Shown here in pieces: positions 24,203 to 33,067 of a stretch of DNA of 42,036 nucleotides. The DNA is taken from NCBI GenBank assembly GCA_002435705.1, contig DIVA01000106.1:24250-66285 (forward strand), read 5' to 3'. How positions within the stretch are numbered: the first letter of the stretch is position 1; each line of letters opens with the position of its first letter. This DNA is from Bacteriovoracaceae bacterium UBA6144. Lineage in GTDB: Bacteria; Bdellovibrionota; Bacteriovoracia; Bacteriovoracales; Bacteriovoracaceae. Made by a program: the position numbers and the translations under genes. The notes beneath the pieces were generated by a model. It searched no databases, was not told the DNA's origin, and saw only the letters and a program-made list of their open reading frames with translations.

Positions 24203-26272
24203 ATGTTTTTCGTGTTGTTATTATTCTTAAACATCCAAATACTTCGGGCTGAAACCGATGCAGTTCTCACGTGGGACAAGATCACGAGTCACCCAGATCT
24301 ACAAATCACACATGCAGACACTCTCGTTTATGATCACTTTTTACAGATTTATAAAATTGCGAGCAAGGGCTACGCTAGTAATTATTTAATAGATAAAGGT
24401 CTTAAAGATTCAATCAGAAGCCCTCGTTTTGCTATTTTTCACGAATGGCTTTTAGACCTAAAAGGCCTTCCCGATCTAAGCTACGAACAAACAACATCTC
24501 ATTGCATGGGCTTGTCCGAAAGACTCAAAACCACCTTTGGCATGGCTAGAAAGCTTTTATTGCAACGGCTATCGTTTTGTCGGCAGCTGGGATTACAGAA
24601 AATGGTGCCTCAAATTCAGAAGGTCGGTGGATTAAGTCCGAATGATTTGAGTTTTCTCAAAAAATATATGTCCTACTTTGTTACCACCAAGAACATCGAT
24701 GATTTTGTATGGTTTTTAAAAAAACTTGAAGGCCAAGATTCTGCCAAATTAGTGATCACAAATCTTGTGACTGATTTTTCATCTTCTAAGCAAAAAGAAA
24801 TACCAAAAGACGTCATCGCTGAATTAATAATCACCCCAGACCTCACTCGACAGGTTCAATTCTCTGGTCTTGATAGTCAGTCTACTTTCCAGGTCTTTAA
24901 TGCCGAATATTCTCGCATGATCGAAGAGGCGTATAAAATCATCGATACCAATGATGCGGCCAACACTCAGGCAAAAGTAACGCAAATCCGAACATGGCTT
25001 TCACTCAACATGAATCGGCTTTCAAAAGAAACATCCCTTAGTCGCTTGAGTGATTTAGGAAAAAATTTATGGCGCGCAGGATTTGAAGGAGCCGCTCAAG
25101 AAGTTTATGACTTCGTGGCTATTCACGGAAGCCAAGATCTTCGTGAAGATGCATGGTTTTACCGTTTATGGGTCTGGGGCAGCCAAGAAGATTGGAAGTC
25201 CAGCCTTAAGTGGATTGAAACAAACAAGCTACATACCCAATTCAAAACGATCAATGACTCAAGACTTAAGTTTTGGATTGCCTATGTTTACCAAAAAAAT
25301 GAAAAAGAAAGTGACGCGAGAGATTTTTGGGAACAAACCATTGAAGATCATCCTCTTAGCTTTTATGCCATCATGGCCACCAAAGCGCTCCGTAAGTTTC
25401 ATCCGAAATCGAAGTCTATTGAATTTTATTCAAAAATTGATGAGCACAATAAACCCACTATCACCCTTAAGGGAATCGACCCATCTGTGATTGAGGCCTG
25501 GAAGAGAATTAGAGTTTGGTCAAAGCTCGATTCCAAAGCATTTCTCAATGCAGAGGTTAGCGGCTTTGAAAAAAACTTCATACCGGGAATTGCTAGTCGC
25601 TTCTCAAAGGATCTTGCCAAAAAAGTTCAAAGTGATTGCTACCTAATCACGGCCTCACTTATTGGCCTTGAAAACAATTACCTTGATTCATTCAAGGTGA
25701 TTTACCGCGCGCTGACATTAAAAAGTGTCTACTTTAATCGTTTCCTTTTAGAAATTCTTTATCCTCGCCCTTTTTACACACAACTTAATCGCTCTGTGTC
25801 TGGGCAAGAGATTGATCCCTTAGTTTTATTGTCATTAATCAGACAGGAGTCTGTTTTTAATCCCAACGCACGCTCAAGAGTGGGCGCCCGAGGCCTCATG
25901 CAGCTCATGCCCGCAACGGCCAAGAGGTTTAAGAAAGGCCTTAGTGACAACCAGCTCGTTGCACCTCAGACAAATATGGAAATTGGTACTAAGTACTTTC
26001 AACAATTGATTAAGCGTTATCAAGGTAATCTTGTTTTTGTCCTTGCCTCTTACAATGCAGGAGAAAACAGAGTCGAGCGATGGAAGAATCAATACTTCAA
26101 AGACGACATGCTTTCGAGCATCGAAAACATCCCCTTTCTTGAAACAAGGAATTACGTAAAGCTCATTTTTAGAAATCTTTTCTTCTACAAAGTACTTGAA
26201 GATAAAAAAGAGCTGTCAGACAAAGAAGCCTTTAATGCGATCTTTGACGTTAACGTTGGATTTAATTCTTAA
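24203..26272 (+). CDS. slt: Soluble lytic murein transglycosylase (Slt70-like)
   Basis: The 689-residue periplasmic enzyme cleaves the MurNAc-GlcNAc bond to give 1,6-anhydroMurNAc. It has a short signal sequence (MFFVLLLFLNIQILRAE), a long alpha-helical superhelix (about 40-520) like the Slt70 doughnut, and a C-terminal SLT domain: LIRQESVFNPNARSRVGARG with catalytic Glu in RQESVFN, LMQLMPATAKRF, and SYNAGENRVERW. Its products are those that the AmgK/MurU pair near 10-12 kb could recycle. The stop overlaps the facing ychF gene by four bases. Family 1A assignment is firm. Confidence 0.93.
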   Translation: MFFVLLLFLNIQILRAETDAVLTWDKITSHPDLQITHADTLVYDHFLQIYKIASKGYASNYLIDKGLKDSIRSPRFAIFHEWLLDLKGLPDLSYEQTTSHCMGLSERLKTTFGMARKLLLQRLSFCRQLGLQKMVPQIQKVGGLSPNDLSFLKKYMSYFVTTKNIDDFVWFLKKLEGQDSAKLVITNLVTDFSSSKQKEIPKDVIAELIITPDLTRQVQFSGLDSQSTFQVFNAEYSRMIEEAYKIIDTNDAANTQAKVTQIRTWLSLNMNRLSKETSLSRLSDLGKNLWRAGFEGAAQEVYDFVAIHGSQDLREDAWFYRLWVWGSQEDWKSSLKWIETNKLHTQFKTINDSRLKFWIAYVYQKNEKESDARDFWEQTIEDHPLSFYAIMATKALRKFHPKSKSIEFYSKIDEHNKPTITLKGIDPSVIEAWKRIRVWSKLDSKAFLNAEVSGFEKNFIPGIASRFSKDLAKKVQSDCYLITASLIGLENNYLDSFKVIYRALTLKSVYFNRFLLEILYPRPFYTQLNRSVSGQEIDPLVLLSLIRQESVFNPNARSRVGARGLMQLMPATAKRFKKGLSDNQLVAPQTNMEIGTKYFQQLIKRYQGNLVFVLASYNAGENRVERWKNQYFKDDMLSSIENIPFLETRNYVKLIFRNLFFYKVLEDKKELSDKEAFNAIFDVNVGFNS

Positions 26273-27378
26273 ACATTAAAGCGGAAGTGGATCACATCTC
26301 CGTCTTTCACTAAGTATTCTTTTCCTTCCATTCTTATTTTGCCAGCTTCTTTCACTTTTCCTTCGTTTCCAAATTGAAACAGGTCTTCACAGTGATAGAT
26401 CTCGGCCTTGATGAATCCACGCTCGAAGTCCGTATGAATAACTCCTGCTGCCTGTGGCGCCTTGGCACCCTTAGGGAAGGTCCATGCTCTCACTTCTTTT
26501 ACTCCAGCAGTAAAGTAGGTACACATTCCCAAAAGCTCATAGCCCTCACGAATCATTTTTGAAAGACCAGATTCTTCGATGCCAATTTCTTTCAAGAACT
26601 CATCTTTTTCTTCTTGAGATTCAAGTGCGGCAATTTCGCTTTCAACTTTGCCACAAATGGTGATGACCTTCGCATTTTCACGAGCAGCAATCTCGCGCAC
26701 GCGCTTGACGTGTTCATTCTCAGATTTAATGTTTGCCTCGTCCACATTACAAACGTACATCAGAGGCTTCATCGTGATGAGATGCAAATCAGAAACAGAA
26801 TCCAATTCTTGCTCATCGAGTACAAGTGAGCGCGCGGGCTTGCCTGACTCTAGGGCCTTAATCATATTCTCAAGAACAGGCTTAGCAATTTTAGCCTTAG
26901 TTGAGACTACTTTATCTTGGCTTTTAATCATGCGTTCTAGGTTTGAAAGTCTTTTTGTGACAGTTTCTAGGTCTGCGAGAGCGAGCTCAATGTTAATCAC
27001 TTCCACGTCAGAAATGGGATCGATCTTACCTGCTACGTGAATGATATCATTATCCTCAAAGCAGCGAACCACATGAGCGATCGCTCCGACCTGACGGATG
27101 TGACCCAAAAACTGGTTCCCAAGTCCCTCACCCTTTGAGGCTCCTTTCACAAGACCCGCGATATCGACAAATTCAACGATCGCTGGAACAACTCTTTCCG
27201 GCTTCACGATGTCTGACAGCTTCTTGAGGCGATGATCTGGAACATGCACGACACCCACGTTGGGTTCAATGGTGCAAAAGGGATAATTGGCTGCTTCTGC
27301 CGGAGCAGAGGTCAGGGCAGAGAAAATGGTGGATTTACCCACGTTTGGAAGACCCACGATACCAACATTTAAACCCAT
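26269..27378 (-). CDS. ychF: Ribosome-associated GTPase/ATPase YchF
   Basis: The 369-residue Obg-family protein binds ATP in preference to GTP and associates with ribosomes. GLPNVGKSTIFSALT (P-loop), NYPFCTIEPNVGVV (switch I), DIAGLVKGASKGEGLGN (G3), YVCNVDEAN (the deviant NxxE-type G4 that gives ATP preference) and the TGS-type C-terminal part (RAWTFPKGAKAPQAAG) are all present. AGAGGAT precedes the ATG. It is the last gene of the prs/pth/ychF series. Confidence 0.96.
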   Translation of the reverse strand: MGLNVGIVGLPNVGKSTIFSALTSAPAEAANYPFCTIEPNVGVVHVPDHRLKKLSDIVKPERVVPAIVEFVDIAGLVKGASKGEGLGNQFLGHIRQVGAIAHVVRCFEDNDIIHVAGKIDPISDVEVINIELALADLETVTKRLSNLERMIKSQDKVVSTKAKIAKPVLENMIKALESGKPARSLVLDEQELDSVSDLHLITMKPLMYVCNVDEANIKSENEHVKRVREIAARENAKVITICGKVESEIAALESQEEKDEFLKEIGIEESGLSKMIREGYELLGMCTYFTAGVKEVRAWTFPKGAKAPQAAGVIHTDFERGFIKAEIYHCEDLFQFGNEGKVKEAGKIRMEGKEYLVKDGDVIHFRFNV

Positions 27379-27390
27379 AAAATTATCCTC

Positions 27391-27957
27391 TTAAATCAAA
27401 TCTTTCTTATTCACTGCCGATGCTTTATTCACACCGGATATCACACAATCTTCCAAGGGGCCATGAAGCTTTTTGAAAAGCTCGGGCATCCATTCTTGCA
27501 GCTCCTTTGAGAAGCCACTTAAAACCCAATCTGATACACTTCCATGCACCGGGCGCCCAATTCCTATTCTCATGCGGGCAAACTGATCAGAGCCCATACA
27601 TTGAGCGATACTCTTCAAACCGTTGTGGCCAGCTAGTCCACCGCCCATTTTGAAATGAACTTGTCCGAAGGGGATATCTAACTCATCGTGGACCACGAGG
27701 ATTTCATTCAATGGGATTTTATAAAACGCAGCTAAAGGTTGAACCGACTCACCAGAGAGATTCATAAAGGTCTGTGGTAGCAAAAAAGTGACTTTATTGC
27801 CTTTAATCTCTACATCGGAATAAAGACCTTTAAATTTTGTTTTCCAATTAGCAGACTGAAGAGGGGGGTAGCTCTTAAACAACATCCACGCAATATTGTG
27901 TTTTGTCTCATCATACTCGCGCCCTGGATTTCCAAGCCCTACGACAAGACGAAACAT
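27391..27957 (-). CDS. pth: Peptidyl-tRNA hydrolase
   Basis: The 188-residue enzyme releases peptides from peptidyl-tRNA that has dropped off ribosomes. VVGLGNPGREYDETKHNIAW (catalytic His in KHN), LPQTFMNLSGESV, VVHDELDIPFG (catalytic Asp) and KMGGGLAGHNGLKSI are all conserved. It starts two bases after the prs stop, with no ribosome site of its own, so translation is coupled. The usual rplY (ctc) gene between prs and pth is missing. Confidence 0.97.
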   Translation of the reverse strand: MFRLVVGLGNPGREYDETKHNIAWMLFKSYPPLQSANWKTKFKGLYSDVEIKGNKVTFLLPQTFMNLSGESVQPLAAFYKIPLNEILVVHDELDIPFGQVHFKMGGGLAGHNGLKSIAQCMGSDQFARMRIGIGRPVHGSVSDWVLSGFSKELQEWMPELFKKLHGPLEDCVISGVNKASAVNKKDLI

Positions 27958-27959
27958 TG

Positions 27960-28910
27960 CTAGATGAAAAGCGACGAAACTGAATCGTGATTAAATGTAC
28001 GATGGATGGCTTTGGCCAAGATGTCGCCAGTACTAACGACTTTTATCTTATCAATTTTTCTACCTTCCGCCGTGAGAGGAATGGTGTCAGTGATGATCAC
28101 CTCTTCAAGCTCAGCACACTCAGCAATGCGAGTGAGGGCAGGATCAGAGAAAACGGCATGTGTGGCTGCAGCGAAGACTCTTTGTGCTCCATTTTTCTTG
28201 AGGGCTTGAGCGGCTTGGACGAGTGTTCCGGCAGTATCAATCATATCATCGATAATAATACAGTCTTTGCCTTTCACATCACCCACGACATTCATCGCCT
28301 GGGCTACATTGGGAGCCGTACGACGTTTATCAATCATGGCAATTTCAGTTGAGAGTTTCTTTGCATAGTGACGGACACGCTCAACACCACCCGCATCGGG
28401 AGAAACACAAATGAGATTATTTGAATCACGCAAAATATTTTTACGAATGTGCTCAAGGATTACTGGTGAAGAAAAAATATTATCGAAAGGAATATTGAAA
28501 AAACCCTGGACCTGACCCGCGTGCAGATCCATCGTTATGACTCGAGAAGTTCCCGCCACCGTTAAGAGATCCGCCACCAGCTTTGCTGTGATGGGAGTTC
28601 TGGGAGCATTTTTTCTATCTTGGCGCGAATAACCGTAGTGAGGAATAACAGCTGTGATTGAATTGGCTGAAGCTCGCTTAAGAGCATCAATCATGATCAA
28701 CAACTCCATCAAGGAATCATTGACCGGAGCGCAGGTGGACTGCAGGATGAAAACATCTGCGCCACGCACGTTCTTTTCAACTTCACAGTAGATTTCACCG
28801 TTTGCAAATTTTCGTATTTGAGGATTAACCAGAGGGACATCAAGAAATTCAGAGATTTTTTTTGAGAGCTGAGGGATGGAGGACCCGGATACTAAGACAA
28901 TTCGTCTCAC
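27960..28910 (-). CDS. prs: Ribose-phosphate pyrophosphokinase
   Basis: The enzyme makes PRPP from ribose-5-phosphate and ATP for nucleotide, His and Trp synthesis. The start was set at the GTG at 28910, which has AGGAGA four bases upstream and gives 316 residues, the normal length; an ATG at 28931 gives seven more. VSGSSIPQLSKKISEFLDVP, FANGEIYCEVEKNVRGADVF, TMDLHAGQVQGFFNIPFDN, and the PRPP loop IIDDMIDTAGTL are present. It begins 41 bases after the tRNA-Gln, likely in one transcript, which is then trimmed. Confidence 0.96.
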   Translation of the reverse strand: MRRIVLVSGSSIPQLSKKISEFLDVPLVNPQIRKFANGEIYCEVEKNVRGADVFILQSTCAPVNDSLMELLIMIDALKRASANSITAVIPHYGYSRQDRKNAPRTPITAKLVADLLTVAGTSRVITMDLHAGQVQGFFNIPFDNIFSSPVILEHIRKNILRDSNNLICVSPDAGGVERVRHYAKKLSTEIAMIDKRRTAPNVAQAMNVVGDVKGKDCIIIDDMIDTAGTLVQAAQALKKNGAQRVFAAATHAVFSDPALTRIAECAELEEVIITDTIPLTAEGRKIDKIKVVSTGDILAKAIHRTFNHDSVSSLFI

Positions 28911-28951
28911 GCTTTCTCCTCTAAGGCTCATGGGTGAGCAATGCTAAAAAG

Positions 28952-29026
28952 TGGTAGGGGTGGCAGGGATCGAACCTGCGTATGGCAGAATCAAAATCTG
29001 CTGACTTACCACTTGTCGACACCCCT
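28952..29026 (-). tRNA. tRNA-Gln (anticodon TTG)
   Basis: The minus strand folds as a complete cloverleaf: acceptor AGGGGTG/CACCCCT, D arm GAC/GTC, anticodon stem GCAGA/TCTGC around the loop TTTTGAT with anticodon TTG, T arm GCAGG/CCTGC with TTCGATC, discriminator A and an encoded CCA. It lies 41 bases before prs on the same strand, the order also found in other delta-like bacteria (from memory). Confidence 0.95.
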
Positions 29027-29204
29027 ACAGAACTTACAAAAAATTGTGTCTCAGAATGTAACGTGGCCCCAAACTTTTGGCAAGGAAGATGCCGTGCAAA
29101 ATCATTATTTTAGATCCCTCACCTACAGGACCTTTTTTTGGACAGAGTCCAAGGCTTTGCTTTATCGTCTTTCAAACATGTTTTGGTTATTGAAAGGAGT
29201 TATT

Positions 29205-30707
29205 GTGCACTTGTCCAAAAAGCTATTGGCCCTGACCTTCACACTTGTATCCCTTCCGGCCCTGGCCATTCCTATCGACTGGAACGGATCACTCGCTTTT
29301 GATACCATCATGGTGAATAATTTTCGTCGCACCAATGATGCGATTGATAAGAGAGCAACTGCGACTCCTCAAGCTGAAGATGGAACACAGGGCATCCAAT
29401 CAGGTGATGACTCAGCTCTTTTTCACTCCTATATTTTTAAGCTTAACCCTCATCTCATCGTCAACGATGCTGTTTCAGTGAAGGGCGAGCTCTCAACTGG
29501 CTATGCTCGCGGAGGACTTTTGGGTGATAACACCACTCAAAATCAAGCTGGGCGTGGAACAAGTGCCTATTACAATACGGTTCCGGCACAACGCTCAGAA
29601 CTTAACGTGAATCAACTCTATGCCGAGCTTTACGCTGATACAGCGCTAGTGAAAGTTGGCCGCTACGCCAAGGGTTACGGCTTAGGAGCTGTTCTCCATG
29701 AGGGGCGTGGAACATTTGATCGCTTTTATACTCAGTACGATGGTCTCGAAGGCCAGATGCGTATTGGGAACTTCACCCTGACCCCCCACTGGGCAAGGTT
29801 GAACTCTTTTGGTGCAGGGGCTTCTGGAACAAACGAGAGAGCACAACCCAACGGGCAAGCCGATGCTCGTGAGATGGGTTTAATTGCAGCCTACGACAAC
29901 AAAAGCACCAATACCGTGGCTTCTGTGGCTTATACCAAGAGATCTAATGAACTCAATGGTCTTTACAGAAGTAACCCGGAAAACAATCCAGATGCAGCCA
30001 ATGCCACAACCTTTGCCCGCGGTGGAACCGACGTGACTTTGATTGATATCTATTTTGAAAAGCGCTGGGAAACGGTTGATATAAAATTTGAAGTCCCTAT
30101 CCTCTCTGGTCAGTTTGGAAATATTTATTCATCTACCGAGAAGTCCAGCATTTCAAGTACGGCCATCTTACTTGAAACAAACTGGTCACCAAGCAAAAAA
30201 TGGGAATATGGTCTTCATGCCGGTCAAGTTGGTGGGGATAACGGTGCCACTTCAACTTTCGAAGGGTTCCAACTAAACCCCAACTATCATATTGCTGAAC
30301 TCATGTTCCGCTATAACTACTCAGCCTTCAATGAAGCGCGTGGAAGTATTTTTGACTCTGGTATCACCAATGCTCGCTTCTTTAAACTTCACGCTCATTA
30401 CAAAACTGACAAATGGACCTGGAGCATGGCCGCAATCATGGCCACGGCCATGGAGACAGCTAAGAATGGATCAAAGGCTTGGCACCATGAAGAAGCTTAT
30501 CGATTCGTAGCCGCTGCCGATCAAGCTGATGATTACGGTACGGAGATTGATCTGGGCTTCAACTACCAGTGGAATCCGAACGTCAATGTTTCTGGCTTTT
30601 TGGCTTATTGGCTTGTGGGTGACTACTACACCTTCTCTAACAGCGCGACCAAGATTGCGACAACAAATGTGTTGGGTGCTGGCATGAGACTTGGAATTGA
30701 TTTCTAA
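29205..30707 (+). CDS. Outer-membrane porin-like beta-barrel protein
   Basis: The start was set at the GTG at 29205, since AGGAG lies five bases before it and a signal peptide follows (HLSKKLLALTFTLVSLPALA). The open frame continues upstream across the tRNA gene, but that part is not coding. The 500-residue product is a large barrel: many alternating strands (LNVNQLYAELYADTALVKVGRY, FTLTPHWARLN, WEYGLHAGQVGG, FQLNPNYHIAELMFRYNYS) and long polar loops, ending LGAGMRLGIDF with the terminal Phe of BamA substrates. The fold resembles alginate/OprB-type or TIGR-type putative porins. Substrate unknown. It faces the large Gln-rich gene across a 42-base palindrome. Confidence 0.8.
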   Translation: MHLSKKLLALTFTLVSLPALAIPIDWNGSLAFDTIMVNNFRRTNDAIDKRATATPQAEDGTQGIQSGDDSALFHSYIFKLNPHLIVNDAVSVKGELSTGYARGGLLGDNTTQNQAGRGTSAYYNTVPAQRSELNVNQLYAELYADTALVKVGRYAKGYGLGAVLHEGRGTFDRFYTQYDGLEGQMRIGNFTLTPHWARLNSFGAGASGTNERAQPNGQADAREMGLIAAYDNKSTNTVASVAYTKRSNELNGLYRSNPENNPDAANATTFARGGTDVTLIDIYFEKRWETVDIKFEVPILSGQFGNIYSSTEKSSISSTAILLETNWSPSKKWEYGLHAGQVGGDNGATSTFEGFQLNPNYHIAELMFRYNYSAFNEARGSIFDSGITNARFFKLHAHYKTDKWTWSMAAIMATAMETAKNGSKAWHHEEAYRFVAAADQADDYGTEIDLGFNYQWNPNVNVSGFLAYWLVGDYYTFSNSATKIATTNVLGAGMRLGIDF

Positions 30708-30713
30708 AAAAAA

Positions 30714-30755
30714 GTGCCAGCCTCCGTCTAAGATATCTTAGACGGAGGCTGGCAC
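30714..30755 (-). terminator. Perfect 42-base palindrome; strong terminator for the minus strand
   Basis: Two 21-base arms (GTGCCAGCCTCCGTCTAAGAT and its exact complement) meet with no spacer. Read on the minus strand it is followed by seven T, as in a Rho-independent terminator for the gene ending at 30766. On the plus strand there is no T-run. The length and perfection exceed a normal terminator, so it may be a repeated (REP-like) element or a recombination/binding site. Confidence 0.8.
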
Positions 30756-30765
30756 CTGAATGCGT

Positions 30766-32994
30766 TTATCTGAAAGTAAACATTCCTTGCCCAGTCATAT
30801 TCCCGTAGCCCTGCCCACCTTGATAATAAGACTGAGGACCGAACCCTGCACCCATCGGCATTTGAGGCTGCATACCACCCCACTGATAAGGGTTCTGTTG
30901 ACCAGCAAACATATTTCCACCATAACCCATTTGCATGCCTTGTTGTGACCAAGGATTCATAGCTGTTTGGGCTTGTCCAAAATTAAATGAGTACTGACCT
31001 TGCATCCCCATCCCCTGCTGCTGTTGAGGCATAAAGGGATTGAAGCCTTGCTGTTGGGGCATCTGAGATTGCCACCAAGGGGCCATGAACTGTTGAGTTC
31101 CCCACTGCTGTTGTTGTGCATAGGGATTAAACTGCTGTTGACCTGGAATCATCCCAGGTTGCTGAGTAGGCATCTGGCCTTGCATCATTGGATTATTGAA
31201 TTGAAATTGATACTGGCCATTATCAGCCTGCTGTTGCTCTCCACTGCGATCGGCGCGTGGGGCCTCTACAGTTGGACCCTCGGGTCTATCACGGCGCGGG
31301 CCAGCTTCTTCCTGAGGAGCTTCCTCACCAGATTGAGAAGCTACATAGCGACGCCCCTCTGCTTCCCATTCCTCATATCGTTGAGACTTCTTGAGTAAGT
31401 CCTCTGCAATCGCAGCATCTGCTTGATTGCTGAGGCGAAGTTGTTCTCTTAGTTCATTGATTCTCAACATCGAATCGTTCACACACTTTTGTGTATTTCT
31501 GAAATAGCGATAACAGTACCCTTGAGGGGGCTGAATCCGCTGAGCTTCTGTGGTGATCTCTGCTTGATAGTTAGCAGTTCTGATTTGAATATTTCTTCTG
31601 TGTTGAGCAGCCAGATCGTAATAGTAGTCTGACTCACCGGTCACGCGACCCGTCTTCACTTCATACTCATGCTTGCGATCAACGAGTGTAGCATTAAACT
31701 GGCTTATACCTTCTTGGATACGATTGCGTGCCACTCTCGGTGTAATGGCAACACCTCTCTCGCTTACACCCAATCGACCAAAGTGTTGAGCCGTCAGGTG
31801 GATTGTATTCACAGACGAAGCCTCTTCAAAAAAGCCTTTCGCCATTAATTTATCAACATCGCCTTGTGCAATAAAAGGAGCATTTCTAAATGAGGCTAAA
31901 CGTTTCATCATATCTTGAAGCTGAGCTTCCTTGCGACGACGTTCAGCGCTTCCCGATGGAAGGCGCCCGATTTCCTCATGAACAGAAGCTATACGATTCG
32001 TGAGTGGATCAACAACATAACGCTGAAAATCGGAGATGATTGAAAAGTCTTCTGTTTGAATATCTTCATTCTTGCGAATTTTTTCAGCAAGTGCGCGGTA
32101 GTCTTTTAAAATAAGTTCGTCACGGATGGCACTCAGTGTACCGGAGTACTGGCCGTAGCGATCGATGAAGTCTGAAATATGTCTATAGTTCCCACTCTGA
32201 CAGATAAGCTGAGCCTGCTCATCTAAGCGCATGCGCTCGCTATCTTCTTGGGAATAAATATTAACGCCACCCTGGCGGATATCCTCGTAATGGTAGCAGC
32301 CACTTTCACCCTGTTTGCGATAAACAGCTTTCGCTTCTGGAAGATGAGAGCCGAACCAAACAGGCGCAGATTGTGAAACACGATCAAAAGAGATATCCAA
32401 ATCGCGGATAACCATTTTACTTGCTTCAACACCGCCACTCTCATTGAGGACACCTGTTTCTTTAAGACATTGCTTAAAACCATCAAAGGATGGTGCAACC
32501 GTAATTTGCTTTTCAACGGAGCTGCCACTAGCATCTTTCTCCATTACAGTGAAAGGGCATGAAGCCGCGCCACAAGTTTTGATTTTTAACTCCACAACAT
32601 ATTGTGGGAATTGCGTGGTCGGATTTCTTAGGCCCCATTCGAGCATTCCATTACAATTAGATAAAAAGTCTCCGCCTTTAATCTGCATGCGATTCACGGC
32701 TACATCGTGACTAACTTGCAAACTGGCACCACGGGTTCGCTGCATGGCCTGAATAAATTGCAAGGGCACGGTGACTTGACCTGAGGAGGGACAGTTTTGT
32801 GATGAAGCGGTAGAGCTGACTGATGGAATGGGCGCTGGTTGATTTGAAACAGGAACACCTGATCCTGATCCTCCTGAAGCCCTTGGACCGGGATCCGTTT
32901 GAGAGGAGAGAAGTCCCTCGAGTAACCCTTGCGCATTCACCACCATAGGGGTGAAACAAGAGACAATAAGGGCAAAATTCCAAATATATTTCAT
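30766..32994 (-). CDS. Large secreted protein with Gln/Met/Gly-rich C-terminal tail, unknown function
   Basis: The start was set at the ATG at 32994, since MKYIWNFALIVSCFTPMVVNA is a signal peptide and GAGG lies before it; the longer frame would enter priA. The 742-residue product has a Pro/Ser-rich linker, a Cys-bearing domain (about 60-250), a long helical region with charged residues (about 290-580), and a tail of about 150 residues made of Gln, Met, Gly, Pro, Tyr and Phe. In the tail, YQFQFNN, YSFNFGQ and the final MFTFR recur. The tail resembles prion-like low-complexity sequences. No known domain was recognised. It may be an exported structural or adhesive protein. The gene ends in the palindrome. 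Confidence 0.8.
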   Translation of the reverse strand: MKYIWNFALIVSCFTPMVVNAQGLLEGLLSSQTDPGPRASGGSGSGVPVSNQPAPIPSVSSTASSQNCPSSGQVTVPLQFIQAMQRTRGASLQVSHDVAVNRMQIKGGDFLSNCNGMLEWGLRNPTTQFPQYVVELKIKTCGAASCPFTVMEKDASGSSVEKQITVAPSFDGFKQCLKETGVLNESGGVEASKMVIRDLDISFDRVSQSAPVWFGSHLPEAKAVYRKQGESGCYHYEDIRQGGVNIYSQEDSERMRLDEQAQLICQSGNYRHISDFIDRYGQYSGTLSAIRDELILKDYRALAEKIRKNEDIQTEDFSIISDFQRYVVDPLTNRIASVHEEIGRLPSGSAERRRKEAQLQDMMKRLASFRNAPFIAQGDVDKLMAKGFFEEASSVNTIHLTAQHFGRLGVSERGVAITPRVARNRIQEGISQFNATLVDRKHEYEVKTGRVTGESDYYYDLAAQHRRNIQIRTANYQAEITTEAQRIQPPQGYCYRYFRNTQKCVNDSMLRINELREQLRLSNQADAAIAEDLLKKSQRYEEWEAEGRRYVASQSGEEAPQEEAGPRRDRPEGPTVEAPRADRSGEQQQADNGQYQFQFNNPMMQGQMPTQQPGMIPGQQQFNPYAQQQQWGTQQFMAPWWQSQMPQQQGFNPFMPQQQQGMGMQGQYSFNFGQAQTAMNPWSQQGMQMGYGGNMFAGQQNPYQWGGMQPQMPMGAGFGPQSYYQGGQGYGNMTGQGMFTFR

Positions 32995-33067
32995 AAGCCA
33001 ACCTCGGTCATGCCTGAGTAAACACACCCACTTTTCGGTGGTTAGGCCAAAAGACTTGAATTTTGAT

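Noticed and set aside
29138..29152. Small hairpin TTGGAC-AGA-GTCCAA upstream of the porin-like gene
   Set aside because: Short and without a T-run on the plus strand; likely chance.
28941..29204. N-terminal extension of the porin-like frame across the tRNA-Gln gene
   Set aside because: It reads antisense through the tRNA, and a good ribosome site, a GTG and a signal peptide mark the real start at 29205.
30750..30764. Possible sigma-54 -24/-12 site (TGGCAC...TGC) at the edge of the palindrome
   Set aside because: GG and GC are separated by nine bases instead of ten, the site lies inside a palindrome between convergent genes, and no gene follows on that strand within about 6 kb.
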